Of a DNA stretch of 64,000 nucleotides, positions 16,983-24,746 are shown piece after piece. Position numbers and translations under genes: made by a program. Source of the stretch: Actinorhabdospora filicis (lineage in GTDB: Bacteria; Actinomycetota; Actinomycetes; Mycobacteriales; Micromonosporaceae); contig NZ_BSTX01000001.1 of the NCBI RefSeq assembly GCF_030269765.1, positions 1,805,370 to 1,869,369 of the forward strand. The letters run 5' to 3'. The notes below the pieces were generated by a model. It did not search any database and had not been told where the DNA came from. It worked only from the letters and a program-made list of their open reading frames with translations. Within the stretch, counting starts at the first letter, position 1. Each line of letters starts with the position of its first letter.

Positions 16983-17017
16983 CGCCAGGATCCGGCCAGA
17001 TCGGCCCGATCCTGGCG
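16983..17017. repeat. Inverted repeat beside the DnaA boxes
   Basis: Perfect 10-bp arms (16983-16992 with 17008-17017) and an inner GGCC/GGCC pairing. Four bases before the first DnaA box. Confidence 0.7.
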
Positions 17018-17021
17018 AGAG

Positions 17022-17060
17022 TTATCCACAATTGACCCGTTATCCACAGGCTGTGGATTC
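17022..17060. promoter_or_regulatory. DnaA-box cluster
   Basis: Two perfect TTATCCACA boxes in direct orientation (17022-17030 and 17040-17048) and one inverted near-box TGTGGATTC (17052-17060, 7 of 9). The last two form a perfect inverted repeat ATCCACAG-g-CTGTGGAT. No dnaA, dnaN or other replication gene is nearby, so a DnaA titration or regulatory site is more likely than an origin. Confidence 0.7.
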
Positions 17061-17184
17061 AGCCGTTTGGCACCCTTCGCGTAGGGCCGGTTACGTTCGC
17101 CCCAGCGGGGCGGGCTCTGGGCCCCCACCAATAAGAGGCGCGCGAAAGTCGCTCATGCCGCCTGCCCGCCTGCCCCTGCCCGGC

Positions 17185-17346
17185 CCTGCCCTGCCCTGCC
17201 CAGCCCGGCCTACCTGGCCTGGCCTGCCTACCTGCTCTGCCTGCTCTGCCTGCCTGCCTGCCTGCCCGGCCCTGCCCTGCCCAGCCCGGCCTACCTGGCC
17301 TGGCCTGCCTACCTGCTCTGCCTGCTCTGCCTGCCTGCCTGCCTGC
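17185..17346. repeat. 81-bp tandem repeat, two copies
   Basis: Copies at 17185-17265 and 17266-17346, essentially identical, low in A, built from CCTG-type words. A partial third copy and two ~30-bp copies of a CTGCTCTGCTCGGCATAC element follow to ~17430, then GGCT repeats. Confidence 0.85.
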
Positions 17347-17518
17347 CCGGCCTGCCTACCTGGCCTGGCCTGGCCTGCTCTGCTCGGCATACCTGGCCTG
17401 GCCTGCTCTGCTCGGCATACCTGGCCTGGCTGCCCTGGCTGGCTGGCTGGCTGGCACCACACCGGCGTCGGCACGGCATCCACACCGGCTCGCATCCTGC
17501 CACCCATCACCCGAAGCC

Positions 17519-17810
17519 CGGTCCGGCGACTTCACCCCGGGTGCCTTGCGGCCCGTGGCGCACCCAGCCCACAACCCACTGCCTGCAAGCCATCGCCCAG
17601 ACCAGCGACCTCACTCCCGGCACACTGCGGCCCGAGGTAGACCCAGCACGCAACCTCCATGCGCAAACCCTCCCCCAGCCGGCAACCTCACCCCCGGCAC
17701 TCTGCGGCCCGAGGCGTACCCGCCACGCCCCACCCACCACCCAGACCAGCGACTTCCCCCAGCGCAGTACGTCCCGAGGTAGACCACGCCCAACCCGCCA
17801 TCCGGGCCAG
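17519..17810. repeat. Four diverged tandem repeats of ~67-78 bp
   Basis: Units start near 17519, 17597, 17673 and 17740. Shared words are CCAGCGAC/CTTCAC, CCCGG and TGCGGCCCGAGG. Non-coding as far as can be seen. Confidence 0.65.
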
Positions 17811-18197
17811 CGGGTCAGGCGCGGCACGGGCGCCTTCCGGCGGTCGGCTGGCGGCTCCTGCGCGGCGTGAACGACCAACCGGCGATCGAGAGGCCACCGT
17901 CGCGCGGCACGCACCCATCCGGCAATGGGCGGCGGCTCCAGTGCGGCACGGGCGACCGGTGGCCCGGCGGTGGCTTCGGCGTGGCGCGTCCGTGTGCCCG
18001 TGTGCCCGTCCGTGCGCCGGGCGGTCGAGGGACGGTTTGCGCGGCCGGTGCGTCCGATGTCCTCTGTCGCGCTCCTCGTCCCGCTCGGCCGCCGCGCTGT
18101 CCGCTGGGCCGTCCTGCCCGCGTCCCGAGTGTCCGGCCCCCGGGCCCGCGACCCGCTGCGTCCCCAAGGCCGACCGCCGCTCCCTGCTCGCCGGGTC
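17811..18197. other. Gene-free stretch
   Basis: 387 bp at the 3' end of the PH-domain gene. I see no gene, terminator hairpin or clear repeat here beyond short GTGTGCCCGT duplications near 17990. Confidence 0.5.
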
Positions 18198-18806
18198 CTA
18201 CGCCTCCGTCGCGTCCACCACGTCCACGTGCGCCGGCGCGAACGCGCTCAGTTGCGCGAGCTGGGCCGAGGGGGTGTCGGCGAAGTCGCGGGATCTGACC
18301 GCGAGGTCGAAGTCGGCGAGCATGCCGCCGGTGAGGTGCAGCGCTTCGCGGAGCACGATCCGGTCGCCGTAGCCGGGCCGGTCGCCCAGGCGTCCCTGGT
18401 GGCCGTCGCAGGCGATCAGGAGGTACGTCCGCCCTTTCGCCGCCGTGTACACCGCGACCTGCTCGATGTGCACCCACGGGAGGACGAGGGTCCGCAGGGC
18501 GCCGGGGCGCACGATCAGGCCGAAGTGGTTGACCTCCAGCTTCGGCAGGCGCATGAGGCGGTAGGCGTAGGGGATGGTCCCGGCGATGAGGACGCCGGCC
18601 ACGAACGCCTCGGCGTGCCGGAGCGGGTTGGGGACGCCGGTGTCCAGCATGTCCGGCTCCATCGCGAACAGGTACCTGGTGAGCGCGAGGATCGCCGCCG
18701 CGAGCACGAGGTAGGCGAGCAGCCGGAGCACGTGGCGCCAGGGGAACCTCCGGCGGAGGCGCACGCGCGCCTCTCCGCGTGCGCGGGGGCGGGGGGTGGT
18801 GGTCAT
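18198..18806 (-). CDS. Bacterial PH-domain-like membrane protein
   Basis: 202 aa from ATG 18806 with AGAGGAGG at ideal spacing. Basic N-terminus, two membrane segments (~28-50 and ~70-88: [19 protein letters not shown] and [18 protein letters not shown]), then a PH-like domain ([11 protein letters not shown]...[25 protein letters not shown]). Such domains are common in actinomycete membrane proteins of unknown function. The frame stays open upstream to 19370 through a D/R/P-rich 15-bp-repeat tract, so a longer form cannot be ruled out, but the ribosome site favours the short one. Confidence 0.78.
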   Translation of the reverse strand: MTTTPRPRARGEARVRLRRRFPWRHVLRLLAYLVLAAAILALTRYLFAMEPDMLDTGVPNPLRHAEAFVAGVLIAGTIPYAYRLMRLPKLEVNHFGLIVRPGALRTLVLPWVHIEQVAVYTAAKGRTYLLIACDGHQGRLGDRPGYGDRIVLREALHLTGGMLADFDLAVRSRDFADTPSAQLAQLSAFAPAHVDVVDATEA

Positions 18807-18839
18807 GGGCGGCCTCCTCTCTTCGCTGTCGCCGGGGTC

Positions 18840-19145
18840 GGGCTCGTGCGGCTCGCGCCGGTCGGGATCGTGCCGGACGGGCCGGGGCCGATCCGTTCGG
18901 GGCCGATCCGCTCGGGGCCGGTCCCGCCGGGGGCGATCCGGCTTGGACGGGACCCGCTCGGGCCGATCGGCTCGGTGCTGGTCGGGCCGGTCGGGGTCAA
19001 GCCGGTCTGGGTCGGGCCGGAGTTGATCGGGCTGAAGCTGGTCGGGTTGGTCTCGGTGGGGCTGGTTCCGGTCGGGCCGGAGGTGGTTGGAATGGAGCCG
19101 GTCGGGATGGAGCCGGCCGGGCTGCCACTGGTCTCGCTGGAACCG
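18840..19145. repeat. 15-bp minisatellite, about 17-20 degenerate units
   Basis: Clear register from 18884 in 15-bp steps, consensus near GG(N)6GATCGGGCT. The period keeps all frames phased as five-residue repeats; the minus-strand frame in line with the PH gene reads D/R/P-rich pentapeptides. Lies directly upstream of the PH gene's ribosome site. Confidence 0.8.
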
Positions 19146-19586
19146 TCCCGCCGCCCGGTTTCCCGGAGCCCGGTCGGCCGAGTCCCGATCCTCCGGGTCC
19201 CGATCCTCCAAGACCCGGCCCCCCGAGGCACGGCTCCCCCGGGCGCCTCCCCCTACGGCGTGGTCCCCCGCGTCGTTCTCTCCCTGTCCGCGGGGTGCCG
19301 CCGCGTCGGTTCCGGGCCCGGTGGTGGGCGCGTCCGTATTCATCGTCTCCGGCGTCATCGCGTCCAGCATCGTCGTATCGGACGGTCCGCGCCCGGGGTC
19401 GGCTCCCGCGTCATCCCGTCGGGCGGTCTTCGGGAGATCGCCCCCACTTCAGCGCCATCGGTCCCCCGTGCGTCACACCTGTCGTGCCGTCCCTTCCCCT
19501 CCTCGTATCGCTCAAGGTGCCTGAATCGTTACCCAACCGGCGAGCGCGCCACGAAGATCCACACGGCGCCCGCTCTCTCAGCGTCC

Positions 19587-19592
19587 GTAGAC
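19587..19592 (+). promoter_or_regulatory. Possible -10 element of disA
   Basis: TAGACT, 32 bases before the disA GTG, leaving a leader with the ribosome site GGAGTGGAGG. Confidence 0.4.
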
Positions 19593-19624
19593 TGGTGACG
19601 TTTCAGCAGGAGTGGAGGCTTCCA

Positions 19625-20701
19625 GTGCCCATCGACCGGGACGATCCGCTGCGCGCGACCTTGGCGTTGATGGCGCCGGGGACGGTGCTGCGCGACGGCT
19701 TGGAGCGCATTCTGCGCGGCAACACCGGCGGGCTGATCGTGCTCGGCTACGACAAGACGGTCGAATCGATCTGCACCGGCGGTTTTTCGCTGGACGTGGA
19801 GTTCTCCGCGACGCGTCTGCGCGAGCTGTGCAAGATGGACGGCGCCGTCGTGCTCACCAACGACGGCACGCGCATCGTGCGCGCGGCCGTGCATCTCATG
19901 CCCGACTCGTCGATCCACTCGGAGGAGTCGGGGACGCGGCACCGCACCGCCGAGCGCGTGGCGAAGCAGTCCGGCTACCCGGTGATCTCGGTGAGCCAGT
20001 CGATGCGCATCATCGGGCTCTACGTGAACGGGCGCAGGCACGTCCTGGATGATTCGGCGGCGATCCTGTCGCGCGCGAACCAGGCCCTGGCGACGCTGGA
20101 GCGGTACAAGCAGCGTTTCGACGAGGTGTCCGGCACGCTGTCGGCGCTGGAGATCGAGGACCTGGTGACGGTCCGCGACGCGATGACGGTCATCCAGCGG
20201 CTGGAGATGGTCCGCCGCATCGCCGATGAGATCGAGGGCTACGTCATCGAGCTCGGCACGGACGGGCGGCTGCTCGCGTTGCAGCTCGACGAGCTGCTCG
20301 CCGGGGTGGACGAGGAGCGCACCCTCGTCATCCGCGACTACCTGCCGAACGGTTTCGACAAGAAGCACCTCACCGAGGGCCTGGAGGCCCTCGACGAGAT
20401 CTCTCCGGCGGAGCTGCTGGACCTGGGCGCGGTCACGCGCGCGCTCGGCTACCCGACGACGGCGGAGTCCTACGAGACGTCGGTGTCGCCGCGCGGCTTC
20501 CGGCTCCTCGGCAAGGTCCCGCGCCTGCCCGGCGCGGTGGTGGACCGGATCGTGGAGCATTTCGGCGGCCTTCAGGCTCTGCTCTCGGCGACCGTGGAGG
20601 ACCTCCAGGCCGTCGAGGGCGTGGGCGACGCCCGCGCGCGCTCGGTGCGCGAGGGACTGTCGCGGCTGGCGGAATCGTCGATCCTGGAACGCTACGTCTG
20701 A
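19625..20701 (+). CDS. disA: DNA-integrity scanning diadenylate cyclase DisA
   Basis: 358 aa; makes c-di-AMP from two ATP and scans DNA for lesions as an octamer. DAC domain with the DGA motif (D72-G73-A74) and RHR motif (R105-H106-R107); helical spine ~150-290; C-terminal helix-hairpin-helix ([21 protein letters not shown]). GTG start with GGAGTGGAGG upstream. Normally next to radA in actinobacteria; here radA is 10 kb away on the other strand. Flanked on both sides by repeat-rich non-coding DNA. Confidence 0.97.
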   Translation: MPIDRDDPLRATLALMAPGTVLRDGLERILRGNTGGLIVLGYDKTVESICTGGFSLDVEFSATRLRELCKMDGAVVLTNDGTRIVRAAVHLMPDSSIHSEESGTRHRTAERVAKQSGYPVISVSQSMRIIGLYVNGRRHVLDDSAAILSRANQALATLERYKQRFDEVSGTLSALEIEDLVTVRDAMTVIQRLEMVRRIADEIEGYVIELGTDGRLLALQLDELLAGVDEERTLVIRDYLPNGFDKKHLTEGLEALDEISPAELLDLGAVTRALGYPTTAESYETSVSPRGFRLLGKVPRLPGAVVDRIVEHFGGLQALLSATVEDLQAVEGVGDARARSVREGLSRLAESSILERYV

Positions 20702-21700
20702 CCCGGTGTCGAGTGGGCGGACGCGGGTGGCGGCGGCCGGAGGCCCGGATGCCAGGAGGAGTCACCCCGCGGACGGGATGACCCCCTGACATAGGGATCT
20801 GATGACCGTCAACTCCCCACCTCTCGTAGAACCGCGGGCACCCGGCGGGCGGGCGCGGGCGGCTCCGTTCCACTGTGGACAGTAGATGGGACGGGCCACC
20901 CCGGTGACGGCGGGGCGGAACGGGCCCGATGGGTGGGACCGGCGGCGGCACGAGAGCGCGGGACGGGACGGCGGCGGGGAGAGCCGACGACCCGGACGCG
21001 CGGGGAGGCATCGCGGGATGCACGGCCGGACGGCTCATGGCGGAGGTTGAGGCCGTGGAGGCCGAAGCGGGCGTGCGGGCACCCGGCGACCGCCACGAGA
21101 GGCACCGCACGGCGGCACCGGGAGGCGCGCGGCGACTCCGGCGGGGCACGTGGCGCGATGTCGGGTGATGGGAAACAGGTGAGCCGGACTGACACCAAGC
21201 CGGACTGACACCAAGCCGGACCTCGACCCGCGCCAGGTCGCGTGACCTGAGCGATCGGCACCAGATCGGACACATGAGCCCCCGGGCCGGGTACGCGTTC
21301 TCTCGACGATCGGGCAGGTGGCGATGCACCGCCAGAGCGCACGAAGCACATCGCGACTCAGCGGGGACGCACGCTCCCACGCCACCCCACACCGCGACGA
21401 AGACAACGCATGCCGCGCCCGCTGCCATCACGCGACGACCAGCGGGCCACGGCGTCTGTCATGGCCGCGATGGCCGCGATGACCGCGGTGGGCATGGCGG
21501 GCGTGACGGGCGTGGTGTGTACCCACGCACGCAGGGCGCCACGGCCCCACTTCCCGGCCGAGCCCCAGGGCCAGCTCGAAGTCGAGGCCAAGGCCAGCGG
21601 TAACGCCGAGAGTGAGGGTGAGGTCAGGTTCGGTCGGAGCCGGGGGGGAGATCGGGTCTGGGCCCTCGGGCCAGGGGCAGGCCGAGTCGGGCTCAGGCCA

Positions 21701-21801
21701 GGTCGGGGACAGGCCGGGACGAGATCGGTCGGGTCGGTGTCGAGCCAAGGCCGGTCGGGTCGGGGACAGGCCGGGACGAGATCGGTCGGGTCAGGGTCGA
21801 G
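21701..21801. repeat. 57-bp tandem repeat, two copies
   Basis: A 44-bp core (starting GGTCGGGGACAGGCCGGGAC) occurs at 21701-21744 and 21758-21801, 57 bp apart. Related but diverged copies continue to ~21970. Confidence 0.8.
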
Positions 21802-21990
21802 ATCGGGCCAAGGTCACTCGGGTCGGAGATAGGCCGGGATGGGATCGAGATCGCCATCAGGGCGGAGCCGAGGTCGGACTGTGGCCGGGCCAAGGCCGGT
21901 CGGGTCGGGGACAGGCCGGGTCGGGGCGGGATCGAGATCGCCGTCAGGGCCGGAGCCGAGGTCGGGCCACAGCCAGGGCCGGGAGCCCGG

Positions 21991-22053
21991 CCAGTCGGGC
22001 CAGTCGGGCCAGTCGGGCCAGTCGGGCCAGTCGGGCCAGTCGGGCCAGTCGGT
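21991..22053. repeat. 9-bp minisatellite, seven copies
   Basis: CCAGTCGGG repeated head to tail at 21991, 22000, 22009, 22018, 22027, 22036 and 22045; six perfect copies, the last ends in T. Confidence 0.95.
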
Positions 22054-22435
22054 CGAGCATGAGCGATCCGCGGTCACGCCATCAGCGCCGCCCTGGCCCG
22101 CCGGGAGTCAGATCGCCCACCTCACCGGACCGGCAGGCGTACCCCGCGAGTTCTTCGACCGGCTCGTGACCGGTCATCCGAGCTCACCGGGCCAACCGCA
22201 CTGAGCCGCGCTGGACCATGCCGAGCCGCCCTGAGTCCCCCAGGGCCGTACTGGGCCTAACCGGGCCGCGAATGGGCCACGCGCGGGCCACCCTGAGCCG
22301 AGTGTGCCTCGCGCCTCCACCCCTCCCCCTCCCGATCCCCCGCACCGGGTCGGCGGATCTCTCCGATCACGCCGTCCCGGTCCGTGTGCCCCGTCCCGCC
22401 CGGCACCGTGCCCAGCTCGCGCGGCCTCGCGGTGG

Positions 22436-22804
22436 TCACACCGACCAGGGCGGGATGACTTCCTTCCCACCGGCCTGGGCCTTGACGCCTGCGGTGGTGA
22501 TGGCGGTCAGGACGGCCGGCTCGGTGGTGGGGTTGTCGATGTGGGTGGGGGTGTTGGCGGTGATGACGAAGGCGTCGCCGGGTTCGAGGTCGAAGGACTC
22601 CCCGCCGAGCCAGGCGGTCACGCGGCCGGACTGGACGATGAAGATCTCTTCGCGGTCGACGGTGTGGTCGACGCCGACGCTCTCGGGCGCGAGGGTGGTG
22701 ATCCAGACCGCCAGCTCTTTGGTGCCGCGGGAGGGCACGGCGAGGCTCAGGGCGGAGGTGGTGCCGATAGCGTGGTTCTTGGCGTCCGAAGGGGACAGTC
22801 GCAC
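22436..22804 (-). CDS. Small cupin-domain protein
   Basis: 122 aa from GTG 22802-22804, with GAGGAG at good spacing. Single cupin barrel: VDHTVDREEIFIVQSGRV (first motif; H and E ligands) and LEPGDAFVITANTPTHIDNPT (second motif with the third His). Could be an isomerase, small dioxygenase or ligand-binding protein; substrate unknown. Divergent from a MarR gene with a palindromic operator between them, so probably its target. Confidence 0.85.
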   Translation of the reverse strand: MRLSPSDAKNHAIGTTSALSLAVPSRGTKELAVWITTLAPESVGVDHTVDREEIFIVQSGRVTAWLGGESFDLEPGDAFVITANTPTHIDNPTTEPAVLTAITTAGVKAQAGGKEVIPPWSV

Positions 22805-22821
22805 GGTGACTCCTCTAAGGT

Positions 22822-22861
22822 TGGTCAATCAGGTTGACCATAAGGTACATCAACTTGACCA
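22822..22861. promoter_or_regulatory. MarR operator, palindrome plus half-site
   Basis: TGGTCAA at 22822-22828 and TTGACCA at 22834-22840 form a perfect inverted repeat with a 5-bp centre. Another TTGACCA at 22855-22861 lies exactly 21 bp (two helical turns) from the second arm. Located between cupin and MarR starts. Confidence 0.75.
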
Positions 22862-22893
22862 CTTTGTCGAGCCGGGAAGAATCGGGAGGTCAG

Positions 22894-23352
22894 ATGGCCT
22901 ACGGGGACCTGCCAGGGCACATGTCGATGGCGTTTCGGGCGGCGATGGACCGGGTGCACGCCAAGCTCGCCGAGCTCGGTTACGGGGACGTCCGTCCCGC
23001 GCACGGCTTCGTCTTTCAGCTGCTCTCGCACACGAACGGGTCGACGGCCGTGGAGATCGCCGCGCATCTGGGCGTCACGAAGCAGGCGGCGACGCAGTTG
23101 CTGGCCGAGCTGGAGACGAAGGGGTACATCCGGCGGGAGGGGCATCCGCTGGACCGGCGGGCGCGGCTGGTGAGCCTGACCGAGCGGGGGTGGCACTGCG
23201 TCTCGGCGGTGGTGAACGAGTGGCGGGCGATCGAGGACGACTGGGCCGCGCTGGTCGGCGCCGAGCGGCTCGACGTGGTCCGGGACGCCGTGTGCGCGAT
23301 CGTCGCCGACGCGAGCTCGAAGGGGCAGGTGACGATGAAGCCGCTGTGGTGA
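22894..23352 (+). CDS. MarR-family transcriptional regulator
   Basis: 152 aa from ATG 22894 with GGGAGGT upstream; the longer in-frame start at 22834 lies inside the operator. Winged helix: STAVEIAAHLGVTKQAATQLL (HTH) and GHPLDRRARLVSLTERG (wing). Divergent from the cupin gene; the palindrome between them is the likely binding site for both promoters. Inducer unknown. Confidence 0.9.
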   Translation: MAYGDLPGHMSMAFRAAMDRVHAKLAELGYGDVRPAHGFVFQLLSHTNGSTAVEIAAHLGVTKQAATQLLAELETKGYIRREGHPLDRRARLVSLTERGWHCVSAVVNEWRAIEDDWAALVGAERLDVVRDAVCAIVADASSKGQVTMKPLW

Positions 23353-23433
23353 GCGGCTTCAGAGAGCCCCCCGGCAAGCCCTCGCACCCCACGAACGGTG
23401 GGCGCCCCTCCCCGCGTATGCGACCATGGCCCG

Positions 23434-24165
23434 ATGAGTGGCCCGATGACCCGACCGTACGCACCGCGTCCGCGCTGGTGGGTGGACGTGGCGGCCGTCC
23501 TGTTCTGCCTGGCCTTCGTGGCCGGGCTGATGCTGCTGCTGTCGGAGGTCACCTGGGCGGTGCGGATGGACGTGGCCATCCGCGACTGGGTCGATTCGCA
23601 TCGACCAGCGCCGATGTTCTGGCTGGCGCGGATCCTGAACTTCCTCGGGCAGGGGACGCCGCTGGCGGTCCTGACGGGCCTGGCCGCCGCGTATCTCGCC
23701 TACCGGAAGAAGACGATCCGGCCGCTCGTCGTCTTCGTCGCCGCGTACTTCGCGGTGGGCGGGGTGATCGGCCCGATCAAGCTGTGGACGGACCGCTACG
23801 CCCCCCACACGCTGCCCGGCACCGAAAAGCTCGGGCCGCCGTATCCCACCGTCGAGCAGTCGGACTTCTTCCAGTTCGACAAGGCCATGTCGTTCCCCTC
23901 GGGCCACACGGTCAACGCGGTGGTCTGGTACGCGCTGCTGCTGGCGTTCCTGGTGCCGCTGTTCCCGAAACTCGACCGGTACCGCCTGTGGATCCGGCTG
24001 GTCCCGCCGGTGATCGTCACGTGGTCGATGACCTACCTGGCGTTCCACTGGTTCACCGACGTCCTGGCGGGGCTGGCGCTGGGCATCATCATCGAGCGCG
24101 TCTTCTTCCGGCTGCCGTGGGAGCGGGTGCCGCTTCCGGCGCGGCTGGAGAGGCGCGAGGGATGA
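23434..24165 (+). CDS. PAP2-superfamily membrane phosphatase
   Basis: 243 aa, about six membrane segments. The acid-phosphatase motifs are present in order: KLWTDRYAP (first), PSGHT (second, catalytic His), and a third-motif region YLAFHWFTDVLAGLALG with the conserved His and Asp. Dephosphorylates lipid or undecaprenyl-type phosphates at the membrane; exact substrate unknown. ATG 23434 or 23446 could be used. Its stop overlaps the next ATG (ATGA), forming a two-gene unit with a HAD hydrolase. Confidence 0.88.
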   Translation: MSGPMTRPYAPRPRWWVDVAAVLFCLAFVAGLMLLLSEVTWAVRMDVAIRDWVDSHRPAPMFWLARILNFLGQGTPLAVLTGLAAAYLAYRKKTIRPLVVFVAAYFAVGGVIGPIKLWTDRYAPHTLPGTEKLGPPYPTVEQSDFFQFDKAMSFPSGHTVNAVVWYALLLAFLVPLFPKLDRYRLWIRLVPPVIVTWSMTYLAFHWFTDVLAGLALGIIIERVFFRLPWERVPLPARLERREG

Positions 24166-24737
24166 CCGTTCTCCTCGCCGACGTCGGCAGTGTCCTGTTC
24201 CGCTTCGACCCGGCGCCGCGCCTGGCCGAGCTGTCCCGCCGCACCGGCCTGGCGCCGGAGGTGATCCACGAGCGGGTCTTCGCGTCCGGTTTCGAAACCG
24301 CGTGCGAAGAAGGACGCCACACGCCCGCCGAGATCCGCGCCTGGCTGGCCGGGCACCTGGGCCTGGACGAGGACGTGGCGGCCGTCAGCCGCATCTGGAC
24401 CAGCGCGTTCACCCCCGACGAGGACGTCATCGCCGCGCTGCGGGGACGAGGCCTGCCGCTGGCGATCTTCTCCAACAACGGGCCCCTGTTCGCCGACTTC
24501 TTCGACGAGCGCTTCCCCGAGGTCGCCGCGCTGTTCCCGCGCCGGTTCTGGGCCTGCGGGCTGGGCCTGCGCAAACCCGACCCGGCGGCCTTCGACAAGG
24601 TCACGGCGGCCCTGAAGGACGAGATTTTCTTCGTCGACGACAACCCGGACAACACGCGCGAGGCGCGCCGTAAGGGCTGGCGCGCGCACACGTTCACCAC
24701 CGTCGCGGCTCTGGAAGACGCGCTCGCGGAGCTGTAG
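24162..24737 (+). CDS. HAD-superfamily hydrolase
   Basis: 191 aa. Motif I LLADVGSVLFRF carries the nucleophile D7 but has Gly where the second Asp is usual, like the YihX-type branch (DxGxV). Motif II IFSNN, motif III LRKPDP (Lys), motif IV FVDDNPDN. Likely a sugar-phosphate or small phosphoester phosphatase. Start overlaps the PAP2 stop by four bases. Confidence 0.9.
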   Translation: MTVLLADVGSVLFRFDPAPRLAELSRRTGLAPEVIHERVFASGFETACEEGRHTPAEIRAWLAGHLGLDEDVAAVSRIWTSAFTPDEDVIAALRGRGLPLAIFSNNGPLFADFFDERFPEVAALFPRRFWACGLGLRKPDPAAFDKVTAALKDEIFFVDDNPDNTREARRKGWRAHTFTTVAALEDALAEL

Positions 24738-24740
24738 CCT
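24735..24740 (+). promoter_or_regulatory. -10 element, leaderless FAD oxidoreductase
   Basis: TAGCCT, 6 bases before ATG 24747; it overlaps the stop of the HAD gene. Confidence 0.5.
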
Positions 24741-24746
24741 CCCGGC

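Larger units (their letters stand above)
16693..17184. other. Gene-free stretch between CRISPR array and minisatellites
   Basis: 492 bp without a convincing gene. The left 70 bp are less GC-rich and could be a CRISPR leader. It holds a hairpin at 16983-17017 (10-bp arms) and the DnaA-box cluster listed separately. Short open frames here read through CRISPR repeats or have no ribosome site. Confidence 0.6.
20702..22435. other. 1.7-kb gene desert with repeats
   Basis: No open frame here has a ribosome site, a plausible protein or a family signature. Contents: a duplicated GCCGGACTGACACCAA element at ~21183-21215, ATGGCCGCG triplets near 21460, a 57-bp repeat pair, two ~110-bp related blocks at ~21810-21970, and a 9-bp minisatellite. 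Base composition from 21600 to 22060 is strongly G-rich on the plus strand. Confidence 0.7.

Noticed and set aside
17022..17060. A chromosomal or plasmid replication origin
   Set aside because: Only three boxes, no AT-rich unwinding region and no dnaA, dnaN, rep or par gene nearby; kept as a DnaA-binding cluster only.
16960..17640. A plus-strand frame with PALPCPARP and TWPGLPTCSAC repeats
   Set aside because: Pure translation of the 81-bp minisatellite; no start signal and no sensible protein.
20433..21431. A 332-codon minus-strand frame downstream of disA
   Set aside because: Overlaps disA antisense, is Arg/Pro/Ser-rich, and shows no domain.
21410..21832. A 140-codon plus-strand frame starting in MAAMAAMTAVGMAG
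   Set aside because: The start is a simple ATGGCCGCG repeat and the rest is the 57-bp repeat; no ribosome site or family.
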